From Okeania sp. SIO2B3 (lineage in GTDB: Bacteria; Cyanobacteriota; Cyanobacteriia; Cyanobacteriales; Microcoleaceae): DNA of 64,000 nucleotides. The stretch is from the NCBI RefSeq assembly GCF_010672525.1, contig NZ_JAAHGH010000016.1, positions 1 through 64,000 of the forward strand, read 5' to 3'. The position numbers and the translations under genes were made by a program. This document shows, piece by piece, positions 18,558 through 27,953 of this stretch. The notes below the pieces were generated by a model, which did no database searches, had not been told where the DNA came from, and was given only the letters and a program-made list of their open reading frames with translations. Numbering within the stretch: position 1 is the stretch's first letter; every line of letters starts with the position of its first letter.

Positions 18558-19767
18558 TTATTTTTGATAATAGTCCTCAGAATACTCACTTTTTAAAGAT
18601 TCAATATCCAGCTTATGAAATTGAATCCATTCTTGAATCTTAGAATCACTAATTTCATCAAGTTGATAATCTTTAAACTCTTTAAAAAAAGACTTTACGT
18701 TATCTCTCAAATGTTTGAGTTTTCCTTTTCTCATAATCTCAACATGATGAGTAAAGTTTCCTTTATGGGATACATCTTTAGTAGGAATAATTAATATTCT
18801 TTTTACTTGGTCTGTTTTGTATTCTTTGTCAAACCAACCGCAGTGGTTATTCATCTGACCTGTTTCAGATTTATATATTTCGCTCCGTGAGTCTTCAACT
18901 TCACTTTTACACTCAAATATAAAATAATAATCTTTAGAAACACACCAGAGATTATCAGGGCCTGTTTTATACTTTTTCTCTGGTCTTTCACTCAAAAAAC
19001 CTATAGCACTGCCTAAATCTTGAAGTGCTTTCTCAAACTTTGGTGCTTCTATACCAAAACTCAAATTTCCTAGAATATCGTCTACAGTCAACATAAGTTC
19101 TTCGTAGGTTTTCTGTTTAGATATCCAATCCTTAATTCTTTTAATCCTATTTTCATTTATATAGCTCAATTTTGTATAATTAATCCCTTCTTTTGGTTTA
19201 AGAAGCCCCTCGTTCTTTTTCCAAGCACTCTTTTGAGTTAAATTAGATTCTGCTTTACTAATTTTGTACTTATAACGAGCCATAATTTGTAAATACCAAC
19301 CTTTTTCTGTCTCGTCATTTCTATAGTAATCATCAATTATTTTCTGTAAATAATTTATTGCCTTCTCAGGCTCGTTATAATAAAAACTTTCTTCTGCTTT
19401 TCTTTCTAACTCTAAAATTTCTAATATATTTTATAGTTACATATCCAATGCCAAATTTCTCTGCTTCTAGAGCTGTTTGCTCTACTAAATATTTATTAGG
19501 ACAGACATATAAACACGAACCTTTATTCTGATTTAATCTTGATTGAAGTATCAATAAACCGATTAATGTTTTTCCCTGTCCGGTGTGTAACTTCAAAATT
19601 AAGTCTTGGTCTTCTTTTCTATTAGACCACCACTCTTGCAATATTTCTATTTGTACTGGGCGAAGCGGACCTGTTTCACTTTTTCTATCCAACTGATCGT
19701 AAATTTCAATTGGATTTACCTTTTTTTGTATAGATTTAACTCCAAGTTTCTTTTTAAAATCAACCAT
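18558..19767 (-). pseudogene. Helicase-nuclease gene broken by an internal deletion
   Basis: The 5' part (19767 to about 19435) encodes RKSETGPLRPVQIEILQEWW, then the helicase Walker A motif LHTGQGKTLIGLLIL and motif Ia-like LYVCPNKYLVEQTALEAEKF. It then leaves frame at about 19430. The 3' part (about 19428 to 18558) is open in another frame without a start: ILELERKAEESFYYNEPEKA, a TPR-like helix pair, then a 241-residue stretch with GPDNLWCVSKDYYFIFECKS, where Asp and ExK give a restriction-endonuclease-like signature. The DExx box and motifs III-VI are absent, so several hundred residues are missing. Both halves belong together as a superfamily-2 helicase with a C-terminal nuclease-like domain, now inactive. 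The 3' part could still be translated from the Met at 19283. Confidence 0.7.
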
Positions 19768-19872
19768 GCTTTTAATGCTTATAAAACTAATACTTAGAAA
19801 ATAATCGCTTAAGTTAGCAACTTTGTTTACCTTGTAACGATAAATTATTATTAATTATTAATTGCTGAATGG

Positions 19873-20027
19873 AGAACTAGAAGCTCGCACTCTTATCAAA
19901 TTACCTTTTCACAAATTCCAATTCCTCTTTTTTCCCAAACACCAAACCACCATCTAAACAATTAATTACCACAATATCCCCACCAACAAACTTATTCTCT
20001 AAAATCAAATTTGCCAGAGGATTTTCT
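19873..20027 (-). pseudogene. Duplicated 3' end of clpB
   Basis: About 155 bp closely match the clpB 3' end and the bases after its stop (21650-21804): the strings CGCACTCT, ATTACCTTTTCAC, CCAATTCCTCTTTTTTCCC and TTATTCTCTAAAATCAAATT recur in order with scattered substitutions. It encodes only the last 45 or so ClpB residues. A TnpB element fills the space between the two copies. Confidence 0.85.
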
Positions 20028-20148
20028 CCAGTTGCCAAGTTGGTTTACCTCATATAAAAAATTATCATATTTTTCTTCATTAACACTTTTGCCTATTGAC
20101 ATCCTCCCGGCATCAAATCAGAGTAACGCAATGCGGGATTCCCATCCA

Positions 20149-21522
20149 TCAAAACAACCGAAGTTGCTTAAACTCAGGGCGGGTTGACACATCGTTGGAA
20201 TCTGCTGATTTAGAACCAGCCTTACGTCTCCTCCGCGTCCGATAAATAATCGACCGTTGACCCTCGGCGACTACAGCCTCCTGCGGAGGAGCTTCGCTAA
20301 CAAAAATTGAGAGTTGTATAGGTGTTTCCAATACTTCAGCCTTAATAGTTTCAACTTTGGTTATCCGTTGAGTTACTGTTTCAATTATTGGAGTATTCAG
20401 AATATTTACAGCAGCATTGATATCACGGTCGTGGAATGTTCCACAATTAAGACAAGTCCACTCACGTTTGCGCAGCATTCCGCAGGAAACATTTAGTTCC
20501 TTCTTACCACCTTTAAACCCACAATGAGAACATTTTCTAGTAGTAGGTTCCCAACGATTAATTACTCTAAACTCTTTACCATATTTATCACATTTAGATT
20601 CAGTTAATGTTCTGAATTGTCTCCAACCTAGATCGTTAATAGCTTTAGCTAATTTATGATTACGTTTGCGAAGCATTCCGTAGGAAACCATGCCAGAAAC
20701 ATTCAAATCTTCTAACACAATAGTGTCGTATTTACTGACTAAATTAGTTGAGAGTTTATGAAGAAAATCAGTTCTAATTTCTTGGATTTTTGCATGAAGT
20801 TTAGCTACTCTAACCCGTGCCTTTTCTCGACGTTTACTACCTACTTCAGTACGAGCAAACTTACGTTGAAACTTAGCTAACTTTTTGAATTTTTTCTGGA
20901 GTGGTTTTGGTGCATTAATCTTGTCTCCATTGCTCAAAGTTGCAAATGTAGAAATGCCTAAATCAATGCCAATTGAATTATTAGTTTTAGGCAGAAATTC
21001 CGAATTAGTTTCCACTACAAAGCTAGCAAAATATCTATTAGCTGAATCTTTGATAATAGTTACAGAAGTAGGCTGACTAGCTAATGGCCTTGACCAAACT
21101 ATTTTAATTTTACCTACTTTTGGTAGATAGATTTTATCTTGACAAACTTTGTAATTAGCCCCGACAAATCTTGCAGCTTGTCTAGATTTTCTAGATTTAA
21201 ACTTAGGAGGCTTGGCCTTGATACTTTTACGTTTACCTTTACAACTATCAAAGAAATTCTTATATGCCTGGTCTAAATCTTTGAGAGACTGTTGTAGTGG
21301 AGTAGAAGCTACATCTTTTAACCAAATTAATTCTTTCTTGGCGCTTGTTATGAACTGTTTAGTTAGATCGGTATATGAAGGTTTTTTATCCCCTTTAGCG
21401 TACAATTGATTGCAGTGAGCTAATGACTGATTCCAAACATATCGGCAACACCCAAATAGTTGATTTAATTTGGTTGTTTGAATATGATTAGGGTAGATTC
21501 TGTATTTATATCTAGCTTTCAA
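20149..21522 (-). CDS. tnpB: TnpB with two in-frame short-repeat insertions
   Basis: A 457-residue TnpB, longer than the usual 400 or so. N-terminus RYKYRIYPNHIQTTKLNQLF; RuvC residues in SIGIDLGISTFATLSNG (Asp), IVLEDLNVSGM (Glu) and DRDINAAVNIL (Asp); zinc finger CSHCG...CLNCG. Two copies of a 24-bp genomic repeat encode GMLRKR within the protein: one at residues about 279-286 right after the catalytic Glu motif, the other at about 345-352 inside the zinc-finger loop, where spacing between the CxxC pairs matters. A third inserted repeat (GEGQ...EAPPQEAV side) lies in the C-terminal tail. The frame is still open, so the protein may tolerate these inserts, but activity is doubtful. Confidence 0.9.
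   Translation of the reverse strand: MKARYKYRIYPNHIQTTKLNQLFGCCRYVWNQSLAHCNQLYAKGDKKPSYTDLTKQFITSAKKELIWLKDVASTPLQQSLKDLDQAYKNFFDSCKGKRKSIKAKPPKFKSRKSRQAARFVGANYKVCQDKIYLPKVGKIKIVWSRPLASQPTSVTIIKDSANRYFASFVVETNSEFLPKTNNSIGIDLGISTFATLSNGDKINAPKPLQKKFKKLAKFQRKFARTEVGSKRREKARVRVAKLHAKIQEIRTDFLHKLSTNLVSKYDTIVLEDLNVSGMVSYGMLRKRNHKLAKAINDLGWRQFRTLTESKCDKYGKEFRVINRWEPTTRKCSHCGFKGGKKELNVSCGMLRKREWTCLNCGTFHDRDINAAVNILNTPIIETVTQRITKVETIKAEVLETPIQLSIFVSEAPPQEAVVAEGQRSIIYRTRRRRKAGSKSADSNDVSTRPEFKQLRLF
20466..20490 (+). repeat. 24-bp GTTTGCG/AGCATTCC repeat inside tnpB
   Basis: Begins GTTTGCGCAGCATTCCGCAG and ends GAAAC. On the tnpB strand it is read as CGMLRKR in the zinc-finger loop. Near-identical copies are at 20664-20688, 43001-43024 and 61165-61188, the last two intergenic. 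Confidence 0.9.
20664..20688 (+). repeat. 24-bp GTTTGCG/AGCATTCC repeat inside tnpB, second copy
   Basis: Begins GTTTGCGAAGCATTCCGTAG; two bases differ from the copy at 20466. Read on the tnpB strand as YGMLRKR just after the catalytic Glu motif. Confidence 0.9.
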
Positions 21523-21677
21523 TGTTTTAGACTTATGACTAACACTAAACCAAGATCAATATTATTATAGCAGAGGTTGGCATTCATCCCGGCACCAAAT
21601 TAAAATTATGGTGCGGGTCTTCTGCCAACATTAAGATAATTTTGACTGGCGAGCTAGAAGCTCGCACTCTGATAAAA

Positions 21678-24395
21678 TTACCTTTTCACCAATTCCAATT
21701 CCTCTTTTTTCCCAAACACTAAACCACCATCTACACAATCAATTACTACAATATCTCCACCAATAAACTTATTCTCTAAAATCAAATTTGCTAGAGGATT
21801 TTCTAATTCTTTTTGAATTGCTCGTTTCAAAGGTCGCGCTCCATAAACCGGGTCATATCCCACTTCAGCAATGTGGTCTAAAGTCGCAGCAGTTAATTTC
21901 AAACTAATTTTTTGTTCGCCTAATAATCTTTCAATTCTCTTCACTTGAATCTCCACAATTTGCCGTAATTCATTCTTCCTTAAAGTGTGGAACAATATAA
22001 TCTCATCCACCCTGTTTAAAAACTCCGGTCGGAAATGTTTTCGCAACCCCCCCATCACTCGTTTATACATCTCCTCATACTTAGAGTCATCCCCCGCCAC
22101 ATCCAAAATATACTCACCACCAATATTACTCGTCATTACAATTACAGTATTACTAAAATCTACCAGCCTTCCTTGAGAATCAGTAATCCTACCATCATCC
22201 AATACCTGCAACAATATATTAAATACATCCGGGTGAGCCTTCTCCACTTCATCAAACAGCAGCACAGAATAAGGATGTCGCCTCACTGCCTCCGATAACT
22301 GACCCCCTTGGTCATAACCAACATATCCAGGCGGTGCCCCTACTAACCGAGAAACCGCGTGTTTTTCCATATATTCCGACATATCAATCCGCACCAAAGC
22401 ATCATCCCGGTCAAATAAAAACTGTGCCAAAGCTCGCGCCAATTCTGTTTTACCAACTCCAGTAGGACCGAGAAACATAAACGAACCAATAGGTCGCCCC
22501 GGGTCTTTCATCCCTGCCCTAGCACGTCTAATAGCTGCTGCCACAGCTTCCACCGCTTCCGACTGCCCAATTACCCGTTGATGTAAATGTTTTTCCAATT
22601 GTAGTAACTTCTGGCGTTCCGACTCCAATAAACGATTTACCGGAATACCCGTCCACTTAGCAACGATAGTGGCAATATCTGCATCCGTAACTTGTTCCCG
22701 GAGGAGAGACGAACCTTGAGCTTGAACCTTTAATAATTCTGCTTCCTTAGCTTCGCGATCGCGATGTACTGTTTCAAGTTGGCCATATTTTAATTGAGCT
22801 GCGGTATTCAGGTCATAAGCTCGTTCTGCTTGTTCTATTTGTACTTTTAATTTATCCTCTTCTGCTTTAAGGGAATTAATTGTATTTAATAATTCTTTTT
22901 CCCCCGACCATTTAGAAGAAAATCTTTCCTGCTTTTGCTTCAAGACATTAATTTCATTTGTAATGCTTTGCAATGCTGGAGAAACTTTCGCAGGTGGAGC
23001 AGGTTCAGAATTTTGATCTTTTTTGCTGCCTTGTAACTCTCCTTCTATAGAAAGTTTCTCCATTTCCAACTGCATAATGCGTCTGTCAATAGCTTCTAGT
23101 TCTTCAGGTTTAGAAGTAATTTCCATTTTGAGTTGAGCAGCAGCTTCATCTACCAAGTCGATCGCCTTATCTGGCAAAAAGCGGTCCGAAATATAACGGT
23201 TAGAAAGAGTTGCAGCAGCAACCAAAGCAGCATCAGTAATTTTTACACCGTGGTGAGTTTCGTAGCGGTCTTTCAACCCCCGTAAAATAGAAATAGTATC
23301 CTCTACACTTGGTTGACCAACCTCTACCTTTTGAAACCGACGTTCCAGGGCAGCATCTTTCTCTATATGTTTGCGATATTCATCAATAGTTGTCGCACCT
23401 ATGCAACGCAATTCTCCACGAGCAAGCATTGGTTTGAGAAGGTTACCTGCATCTACACCAGAACCAGATCCGCCACTGGAACCTGCACCAACAACAGTAT
23501 GTAGTTCGTCGATAAATAGAACAATTTGACCGTCAGAGTTGGTGACTTCTCGCAAAACCGATCTGAGCCTTTCCTCAAATTCCCCTCTAAATTTTGCTCC
23601 TGCGATGAGACTTCCCATGTCAAGACTAATGAGCTGTCGTTCTTTGAGAGACTCTGGAACGTCGCCGTTAACAATGCGTTGAGCTAAACCTTCAGCGATC
23701 GCTGTTTTTCCAACTCCTGGTTCTCCAATAAGTACGGGATTATTTTTTGTCCGACGGGATAAACAACTAACCACGCGCCGAATTTCTTCATCTCTACCAA
23801 TAACAGGGTCAAGTTTGCCTGCTTTAGCTAACTCTGTCAGGTCGCGCCCATATTTTGCCAAAGCATCATAACTAGCTTCTGGGTTTTGGTCTTCGACTTT
23901 GGTACTACCACGAACTGCTTTAATTGCTACTTCTAGTTGTTCAAATTCAACTTTTGGAGTAGTTTGGGGGCGCTCAAAACCAGGACGAGTTGGTAGTTGG
24001 GGAGTACCTCCACCAAGGAGTTTATTACCAAGGCGTTTGTCTTGGTAAAAAGCTAGTAGAAGGTGTTCGACGGCAATAAATTTGTCTTCCCATTTTTCTT
24101 TTGCTTCATCAGCGAGGTCTAGAAAAACTTCTAGACTACGTCCTAGATAGAGATGTTCAATACTACCAACTTTAGGTTGGCGTTTGGTGAAAGAGTCTAT
24201 TTGTTGGAGGAGATTTTCTGATTCTATACCAACGCGGTTTAAAATTTTGTTGGCTGTTCCCTGTTGTTCTAAAAGAGCAGTGATTAGGTGTTCTACTTCT
24301 AGTTGTTGGTTTTGGTAACGTCGGGCAACGTCCTGGGATTTGACTATGGCATCCCAGGCTTGTTCTGTAAATTTGCTTGGGTCAGTTGGCTGCAT
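21678..24395 (-). CDS. clpB: ATP-dependent disaggregase ClpB
   Basis: A 905-residue Hsp100 protein. The N-domain contains two Clp repeats ([20 protein letters not shown] and the [14 protein letters not shown] unit). The first AAA module has Walker [16 protein letters not shown] and [20 protein letters not shown]. The long coiled-coil M-domain follows (about residues 400-560). The second module has [19 protein letters not shown], the Walker [15 protein letters not shown] and the sensor-2 region [12 protein letters not shown]. With DnaK it dissolves aggregates after heat stress. It is slightly longer than the common 870-880 residues because of a Gly/Pro-rich linker after the N-domain and an M-domain insert ([18 protein letters not shown]). 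Cyanobacteria often keep two clpB genes. The 3' end is duplicated at 19873-20027. Confidence 0.97.
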   Translation of the reverse strand: MQPTDPSKFTEQAWDAIVKSQDVARRYQNQQLEVEHLITALLEQQGTANKILNRVGIESENLLQQIDSFTKRQPKVGSIEHLYLGRSLEVFLDLADEAKEKWEDKFIAVEHLLLAFYQDKRLGNKLLGGGTPQLPTRPGFERPQTTPKVEFEQLEVAIKAVRGSTKVEDQNPEASYDALAKYGRDLTELAKAGKLDPVIGRDEEIRRVVSCLSRRTKNNPVLIGEPGVGKTAIAEGLAQRIVNGDVPESLKERQLISLDMGSLIAGAKFRGEFEERLRSVLREVTNSDGQIVLFIDELHTVVGAGSSGGSGSGVDAGNLLKPMLARGELRCIGATTIDEYRKHIEKDAALERRFQKVEVGQPSVEDTISILRGLKDRYETHHGVKITDAALVAAATLSNRYISDRFLPDKAIDLVDEAAAQLKMEITSKPEELEAIDRRIMQLEMEKLSIEGELQGSKKDQNSEPAPPAKVSPALQSITNEINVLKQKQERFSSKWSGEKELLNTINSLKAEEDKLKVQIEQAERAYDLNTAAQLKYGQLETVHRDREAKEAELLKVQAQGSSLLREQVTDADIATIVAKWTGIPVNRLLESERQKLLQLEKHLHQRVIGQSEAVEAVAAAIRRARAGMKDPGRPIGSFMFLGPTGVGKTELARALAQFLFDRDDALVRIDMSEYMEKHAVSRLVGAPPGYVGYDQGGQLSEAVRRHPYSVLLFDEVEKAHPDVFNILLQVLDDGRITDSQGRLVDFSNTVIVMTSNIGGEYILDVAGDDSKYEEMYKRVMGGLRKHFRPEFLNRVDEIILFHTLRKNELRQIVEIQVKRIERLLGEQKISLKLTAATLDHIAEVGYDPVYGARPLKRAIQKELENPLANLILENKFIGGDIVVIDCVDGGLVFGKKEELELVKR

Positions 24396-24920
24396 TTGGA
24401 CTATTTTAAAATTTTTCCTATAAAACTATTTATAGGGTAGGTCGAACCTTGCTGTCTTTAAAATAAAAGAAGGAAGATAAATTTTGGGCTTAACTTCAAG
24501 CTGTTTTATCCGTTCTTAGAAACCTACGATTATCTATATAAATCTATGATTTTCTCTAAATAATCAGTTCTATTCTTGCTTCAATCTGGCAACGTCGGCG
24601 CCTGTCCAGTCCACAAGCTGTCACGGTCGTTCGCGTCAGCGGAGCGTAGCTCTCACTGACCGCCATAGCTAAATTCAACTTACTATTTATCTTTTCTGTA
24701 GCGGGTTTAATACCCCACCGTCATTTCACTTATCAGTTATCAGTACCTCTGGTTAAAGTCAGAGGCTTGAAATATTGAACTTGATTCTTTTTTCATCCCC
24801 TTGAAAGGGCAGGCTATTGACCTTATTTTTTGGTCACTTACAGTGCTGAAAATTGTTTAGGGTCATAAGGCCGATTGTTGACTATCCCCATACAATTTTC
24901 CCTTCTGCCTTCTGCTTTCT
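24396..24920. other. Intergenic stretch with one palindrome-like repeat
   Basis: It holds a GC-rich patch near 24590-24665 containing TTCGCGTCAGCGGAGCGTAG, a motif type that recurs in several intergenic regions (for example near 48480). No gene, RNA or terminator that I can support. Confidence 0.4.
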
Positions 24921-25349
24921 TCAATTATTGCTAGCTACAACTTCTTTTTCTGAATTGCTACTACGAGAGCTTAACTGAATTAGTTCTACTTTATAACCAT
25001 TTGGGTCTTCAATGAAGGCAATAACTGTGGAGCCATGTTTCATTGGCCCTGGTTCCCTTGTCACTTTTCCTCCCTGTGCTTTTATTTGTTCGCAAGTGCC
25101 ATAAATATCATCAACACCCAAAGCAATATGGCCATAAGCATCGCCCAAGTCGTATTGGTCTTTGCCCCAGTTATATGTTAATTCAATTACTGTGTGGTCT
25201 GACTCATCGCCATAACCAACAAAGGCTAGAGTAAATTCACCACCTGGATAGTCTTTTTGGCGTAATAGTTTCATACCGAGGACATCGCAGTAGAATTTGA
25301 GGGATTCTTCTAGATTGTTGACTCGCAGCATTGTGTGTAGTAGTCGCAT
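24921..25349 (-). CDS. gloA: Lactoylglutathione lyase (glyoxalase I)
   Basis: A 142-residue single-domain vicinal-oxygen-chelate enzyme. The four metal ligands of the family are all visible: His5 ([10 protein letters not shown]), Glu56 (VIELTYNWG), His74 ([10 protein letters not shown]) and Glu122 (YKVELIQL). It isomerises the methylglyoxal-glutathione hemithioacetal to S-lactoylglutathione in the cytosol. The length is normal, with a short Ser-rich tail after the last ligand. It stands alone, with a short TTCC-rich pyrimidine run after the stop codon. Confidence 0.95.
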   Translation of the reverse strand: MRLLHTMLRVNNLEESLKFYCDVLGMKLLRQKDYPGGEFTLAFVGYGDESDHTVIELTYNWGKDQYDLGDAYGHIALGVDDIYGTCEQIKAQGGKVTREPGPMKHGSTVIAFIEDPNGYKVELIQLSSRSSNSEKEVVASNN

Positions 25350-25450
25350 GGTCTACTCCTTATTCCTTGACTATATGTACTTTTTATTTTGAAGCAATTT
25401 GGTCAATCTTGGGAGTCAATGTTGTCTTACTGGTAACTATTAGCACTCAC

Positions 25451-25540
25451 AGGACTTACGCATTACTACCATATCTAGTAAGATATAACGGTCCTTAGCC
25501 CCTACAGATAGTGTACGATTTAATATTTTGCGTAAGTCCT
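25451..25540. repeat. 90-bp element with AGGACTTACGCA inverted ends
   Basis: Left end AGGACTTACGCA and right end TGCGTAAGTCCT form 11-12 bp terminal inverted repeats. A second copy lies at 33098-33186. Size and ends are those of a miniature inverted-repeat transposable element. Confidence 0.85.
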
Positions 25541-25584
25541 GACTCAGTTATTAGTAGATTCCTCCCATAAGAATTACAGAGATT

Positions 25585-25790
25585 AACAACTTCTGACTTC
25601 TGACTTCCTTAACCTCTTGAGCTTAATTTTCTAGTTTGATCAAACAGGATTGGGTCGCGCAACCCCGCCTTTTAACGCGAAATGTTTTTGGAAGCTTGCT
25701 CAAATCCCCGTGACAAAAACAACTTCTGACTTCTGACTTTTGACTTCTGACTTCCTTGACCTCTTAAACTTAATTTTCTAGTTCTATTAC
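25585..25790. repeat. Two direct copies of a ~55-bp pyrimidine-rich segment
   Basis: Both copies run AACTTCTGACTTCTGACTT, then CCTT-ACCTCTT, then CTTAATTTTCTAGTT. The second has an extra TTGACTTCTGACT unit. They are about 130 bp apart. No gene is present. Confidence 0.8.
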
Positions 25791-25942
25791 TTCCATTTTA
25801 TAGAATTTAATACTTGTGTGATCGCCATCTTACTTTGGTTACATTCACTCAAATAACAGTTAAGTCATACAACCAAATAAATACAATTTCTATATTACTA
25901 AAACTTGATAATAGTGAGATAGTAGTCAGTATTTAATCGTAG

Positions 25943-26407
25943 TTATTTTGACAAACTATGATAGACTACTTTTTCTAGTTTCGACTTTTCTTGAGTCAAA
26001 GCACGATCGATTTTCTTAACTCCTTCTAAAGATATTAATGACTTGCATTGCTTAACTAAATTTTCCCAACTATGTAATATTTGAATTGAATTAGATTTCT
26101 GAATTTTATCAACATAAAATTGTGCCCAAAATTTAGGGACATACTTTTGCTTTCTAGCCTTTATTCGCTTTCTCCACTTAGTAAAATCTGATTTTTTTGG
26201 TGGTTCTACCCCCAAAATTGGTGGCATATCGGCATAACTTACAAACCTACTTTTACCTTTTCCTACAACATGAATTACATACTTCCAACAGTTTATTTTG
26301 TAGATATTATCTGATTTAATTCCCAAATGAAATGCTAAGGCATCTCTAGTTACAAATCTACCCAATGGATGAGCAGAAGTAGATTGATTTTTGATGATTC
26401 TTTTCAT
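25943..26407 (-). CDS. Conserved-looking basic hypothetical protein
   Basis: A 154-residue protein, strongly basic (KWRKRIKARKQKYVPKFW). The N-terminal part, PLGRFVTRDALAFHLGI followed by INCWKYVIHVVGKGKSRFVS, reads like a small folded domain with a possible helix-turn-helix and could bind nucleic acid. I do not recognise a family. Codon use and an unbroken frame favour a real gene. The ATG is preceded by a purine-rich AAGGTAGATTTT. It stands alone between repeat-rich stretches. It could be a cyanobacterial orphan regulator, which is only a guess. Confidence 0.65.
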   Translation of the reverse strand: MKRIIKNQSTSAHPLGRFVTRDALAFHLGIKSDNIYKINCWKYVIHVVGKGKSRFVSYADMPPILGVEPPKKSDFTKWRKRIKARKQKYVPKFWAQFYVDKIQKSNSIQILHSWENLVKQCKSLISLEGVKKIDRALTQEKSKLEKVVYHSLSK

Positions 26408-26931
26408 AAAATCTACCTTAAGTTTATATATATTTTTTTGGGGGCCGTATTTGTTTATTTATGTGTCTGTAATTCTATATTAAATAATACTTGGCTATTT
26501 TGTCAACATATAATAGTAAGCTAATTTTTTACAAAAACAAATCAATTATAATTGCCCATTATTGGGATAAATTATGGACAATAATATTTTCAATATTAGA
26601 TAATAGAAAAACTCAATAATAGAGCCTAATGAAGTATGTCTGGCAACCGTCAAATTCGCAACGTACAGTAGTCAGAATTCAAGAGGAATTTTGTCAGAAA
26701 AATTATTTTTTATACACCATTTGTTGCTATTTGTAAGTTATTTATGTCACTAACAAAATAGAGAACAGCGGTGCGACCCAGCGTCGGCGACAGACACAAG
26801 GGGTCGGAACCAGGCGTTTTGCGCACTGCAAAACATGATATTAGGTAAATTTTTGTCAAAAATTAGAATTTTTTTGAGGAAAATGTAAAAATAGATACAG
26901 AAATAAAAAAAAATTAACTGGGTCTGATGAT
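26408..26931. other. Intergenic stretch, nothing recognised
   Basis: An AT-rich stretch of 520 bp between divergent genes, which therefore holds two promoters. One GC-richer patch (26765-26840, GCGTCGGCGACAGACACAAG) has no clear structure. Confidence 0.4.
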
Positions 26932-27315
26932 ATGAAACTAAATAATGACTATCAGCGTAATCGACAAGAGCTTCCTACTATTAATATGATGATGGGGGAA
27001 GCAGTGGAGGAATATAGTGGACAACATAGAGGCCAAGGATGGACTTATCCTTACGTTAAACATATTCCTATACCTCAGCATCTTTCTCAAAAGCTTTGTT
27101 GCGCTAGAGATGATGAGTTAGCTCAGGAAAAACAAACTATTAATGTTGCTCAAAGAGTAAAAAAGAAGCAGGTTGAACCAAAAAATATAGCTCAGGTATA
27201 TAGAACAAATATATGCGATATATTACAGTGGCGACGTTCAATAGCTAAGGCCAAAGGAGATGAAAGGTTATTAAGTTTGTTAGAAGATGAGTGGCGAGAT
27301 AAATCTTGTGGATAA
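26932..27315 (+). CDS. Hypothetical protein
   Basis: A 127-residue, basic, hydrophilic protein with no membrane segment. It contains a Met-rich patch (INMMMGEAVEEYSG), a Cys-Cys pair (KLCCARDDEL) and a charged helical C-terminus (RRSIAKAKGDERLLSLLEDE). I recognise no domain. The frame is unbroken and starts after a gene-poor stretch, with an AT-rich leader and no clear Shine-Dalgarno sequence, so coding is likely but not certain. Confidence 0.55.
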   Translation: MKLNNDYQRNRQELPTINMMMGEAVEEYSGQHRGQGWTYPYVKHIPIPQHLSQKLCCARDDELAQEKQTINVAQRVKKKQVEPKNIAQVYRTNICDILQWRRSIAKAKGDERLLSLLEDEWRDKSCG

Positions 27316-27417
27316 AGTTATGATTTTTTATTTTTAGGATGTGCTTTTTGAAGAGAAATTAGTCGATTTTGAAAGCAGTGAGAATTATTTGAAAAGTGGA
27401 ACTCAACATTAGGTATT

Positions 27418-27560
27418 TTCAACAATTAATAATTAATTATTAATTATTAATTATTACCTCTCCTTGAAAAGAAGAGGATTGACTAAAAGGAAAAATTGTT
27501 CTTCTCTTGGTCGATTGAATATGGCGAGGAGACCTCGCCATCCCACCCTTTTGCTAAGGA
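27418..27560. repeat. Family-3 repeat fragment (ATTAATTATTA tail, GGTCGATTGAATATGGCGAG core)
   Basis: A run of ATTAATTATTA is followed by the core TTCTTCTCTTGGTCGATTGA and GACCTCGCCATCCCACCCT. The same core is found at 56660-56710 and, in shorter form, at 49545-49600. Confidence 0.75.
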
Positions 27561-27572
27561 AAAGCCTGAAGA

Positions 27573-27662
27573 CTACTGGATAATACCGAAATAGTAGCCC
27601 GCAACAACCAAGTTGATAGCCAATAATAATAAAGCCCAACTTGCACGAAAAGAATATTTCAT
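27573..27662 (-). CDS. psaX: Photosystem I subunit PsaX (29 residues)
   Basis: A 29-codon gene that simple ORF length limits would miss. It encodes one membrane helix, with YSFRASWALLLLAINLVVAG followed by YYFGIIQ. From memory this matches the PsaX core of Thermosynechococcus (YxFRxxWAxLLLAINxxVAxYYFGI), a single-helix subunit at the rim of photosystem I that helps bind chlorophyll and carotenoid. The ATG is preceded by GGAG at a good distance (TATGGAGAATAAATTTAG). The protein is a few residues shorter at the N-terminus than the known subunit. PsaX is present only in some cyanobacteria. Confidence 0.82.
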   Translation of the reverse strand: MKYSFRASWALLLLAINLVVAGYYFGIIQ

Positions 27663-27953
27663 CTAAATTTATTCTCCATATTTATAGTGACGTTCTCCTA
27701 CATCAAATCAAAGATTATAATGTAGGCTTCCCAACCTTGCGGATAGGGCTTTCTGTTTTGCTGGCGCAACGCTGCGCGTTATATGTCGCGGAGCGAAACA
27801 CAGGGAGTGCAACCACGCGAGCCCTCCGCAGACAGAGACGATAAGACCCACCGCCTTTTTTTGGGATCAAGAAAATCCTATCATAAAATTGATTCAATAT
27901 CATACAAACATTTAAAGATTAGGAATTTATCTGTTCTATTTTCCCTTCTTGAT

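Larger units (their letters stand above)
20097..21632 (-). mobile_element. IS200/IS605-type element with tnpB only, between two clpB 3' ends
   Basis: Right end at 20097: TTGACATCCTCCCGGC...GCGGGATTCC. Left-end hairpin at 21576-21629: arms GTTGGCA/TGCCAAC outside and CCCGGCACCA/TGGTGCGGG inside. No tnpA is present. The type II solo element at 13537 shares these ends. Confidence 0.75.

Noticed and set aside
27720-27950. RNA gene or element in the GC-rich patch after lipA
   Set aside because: Short repeats such as GGCGCAACGCTGCGCG are seen, but no defined ends or fold that I could support.
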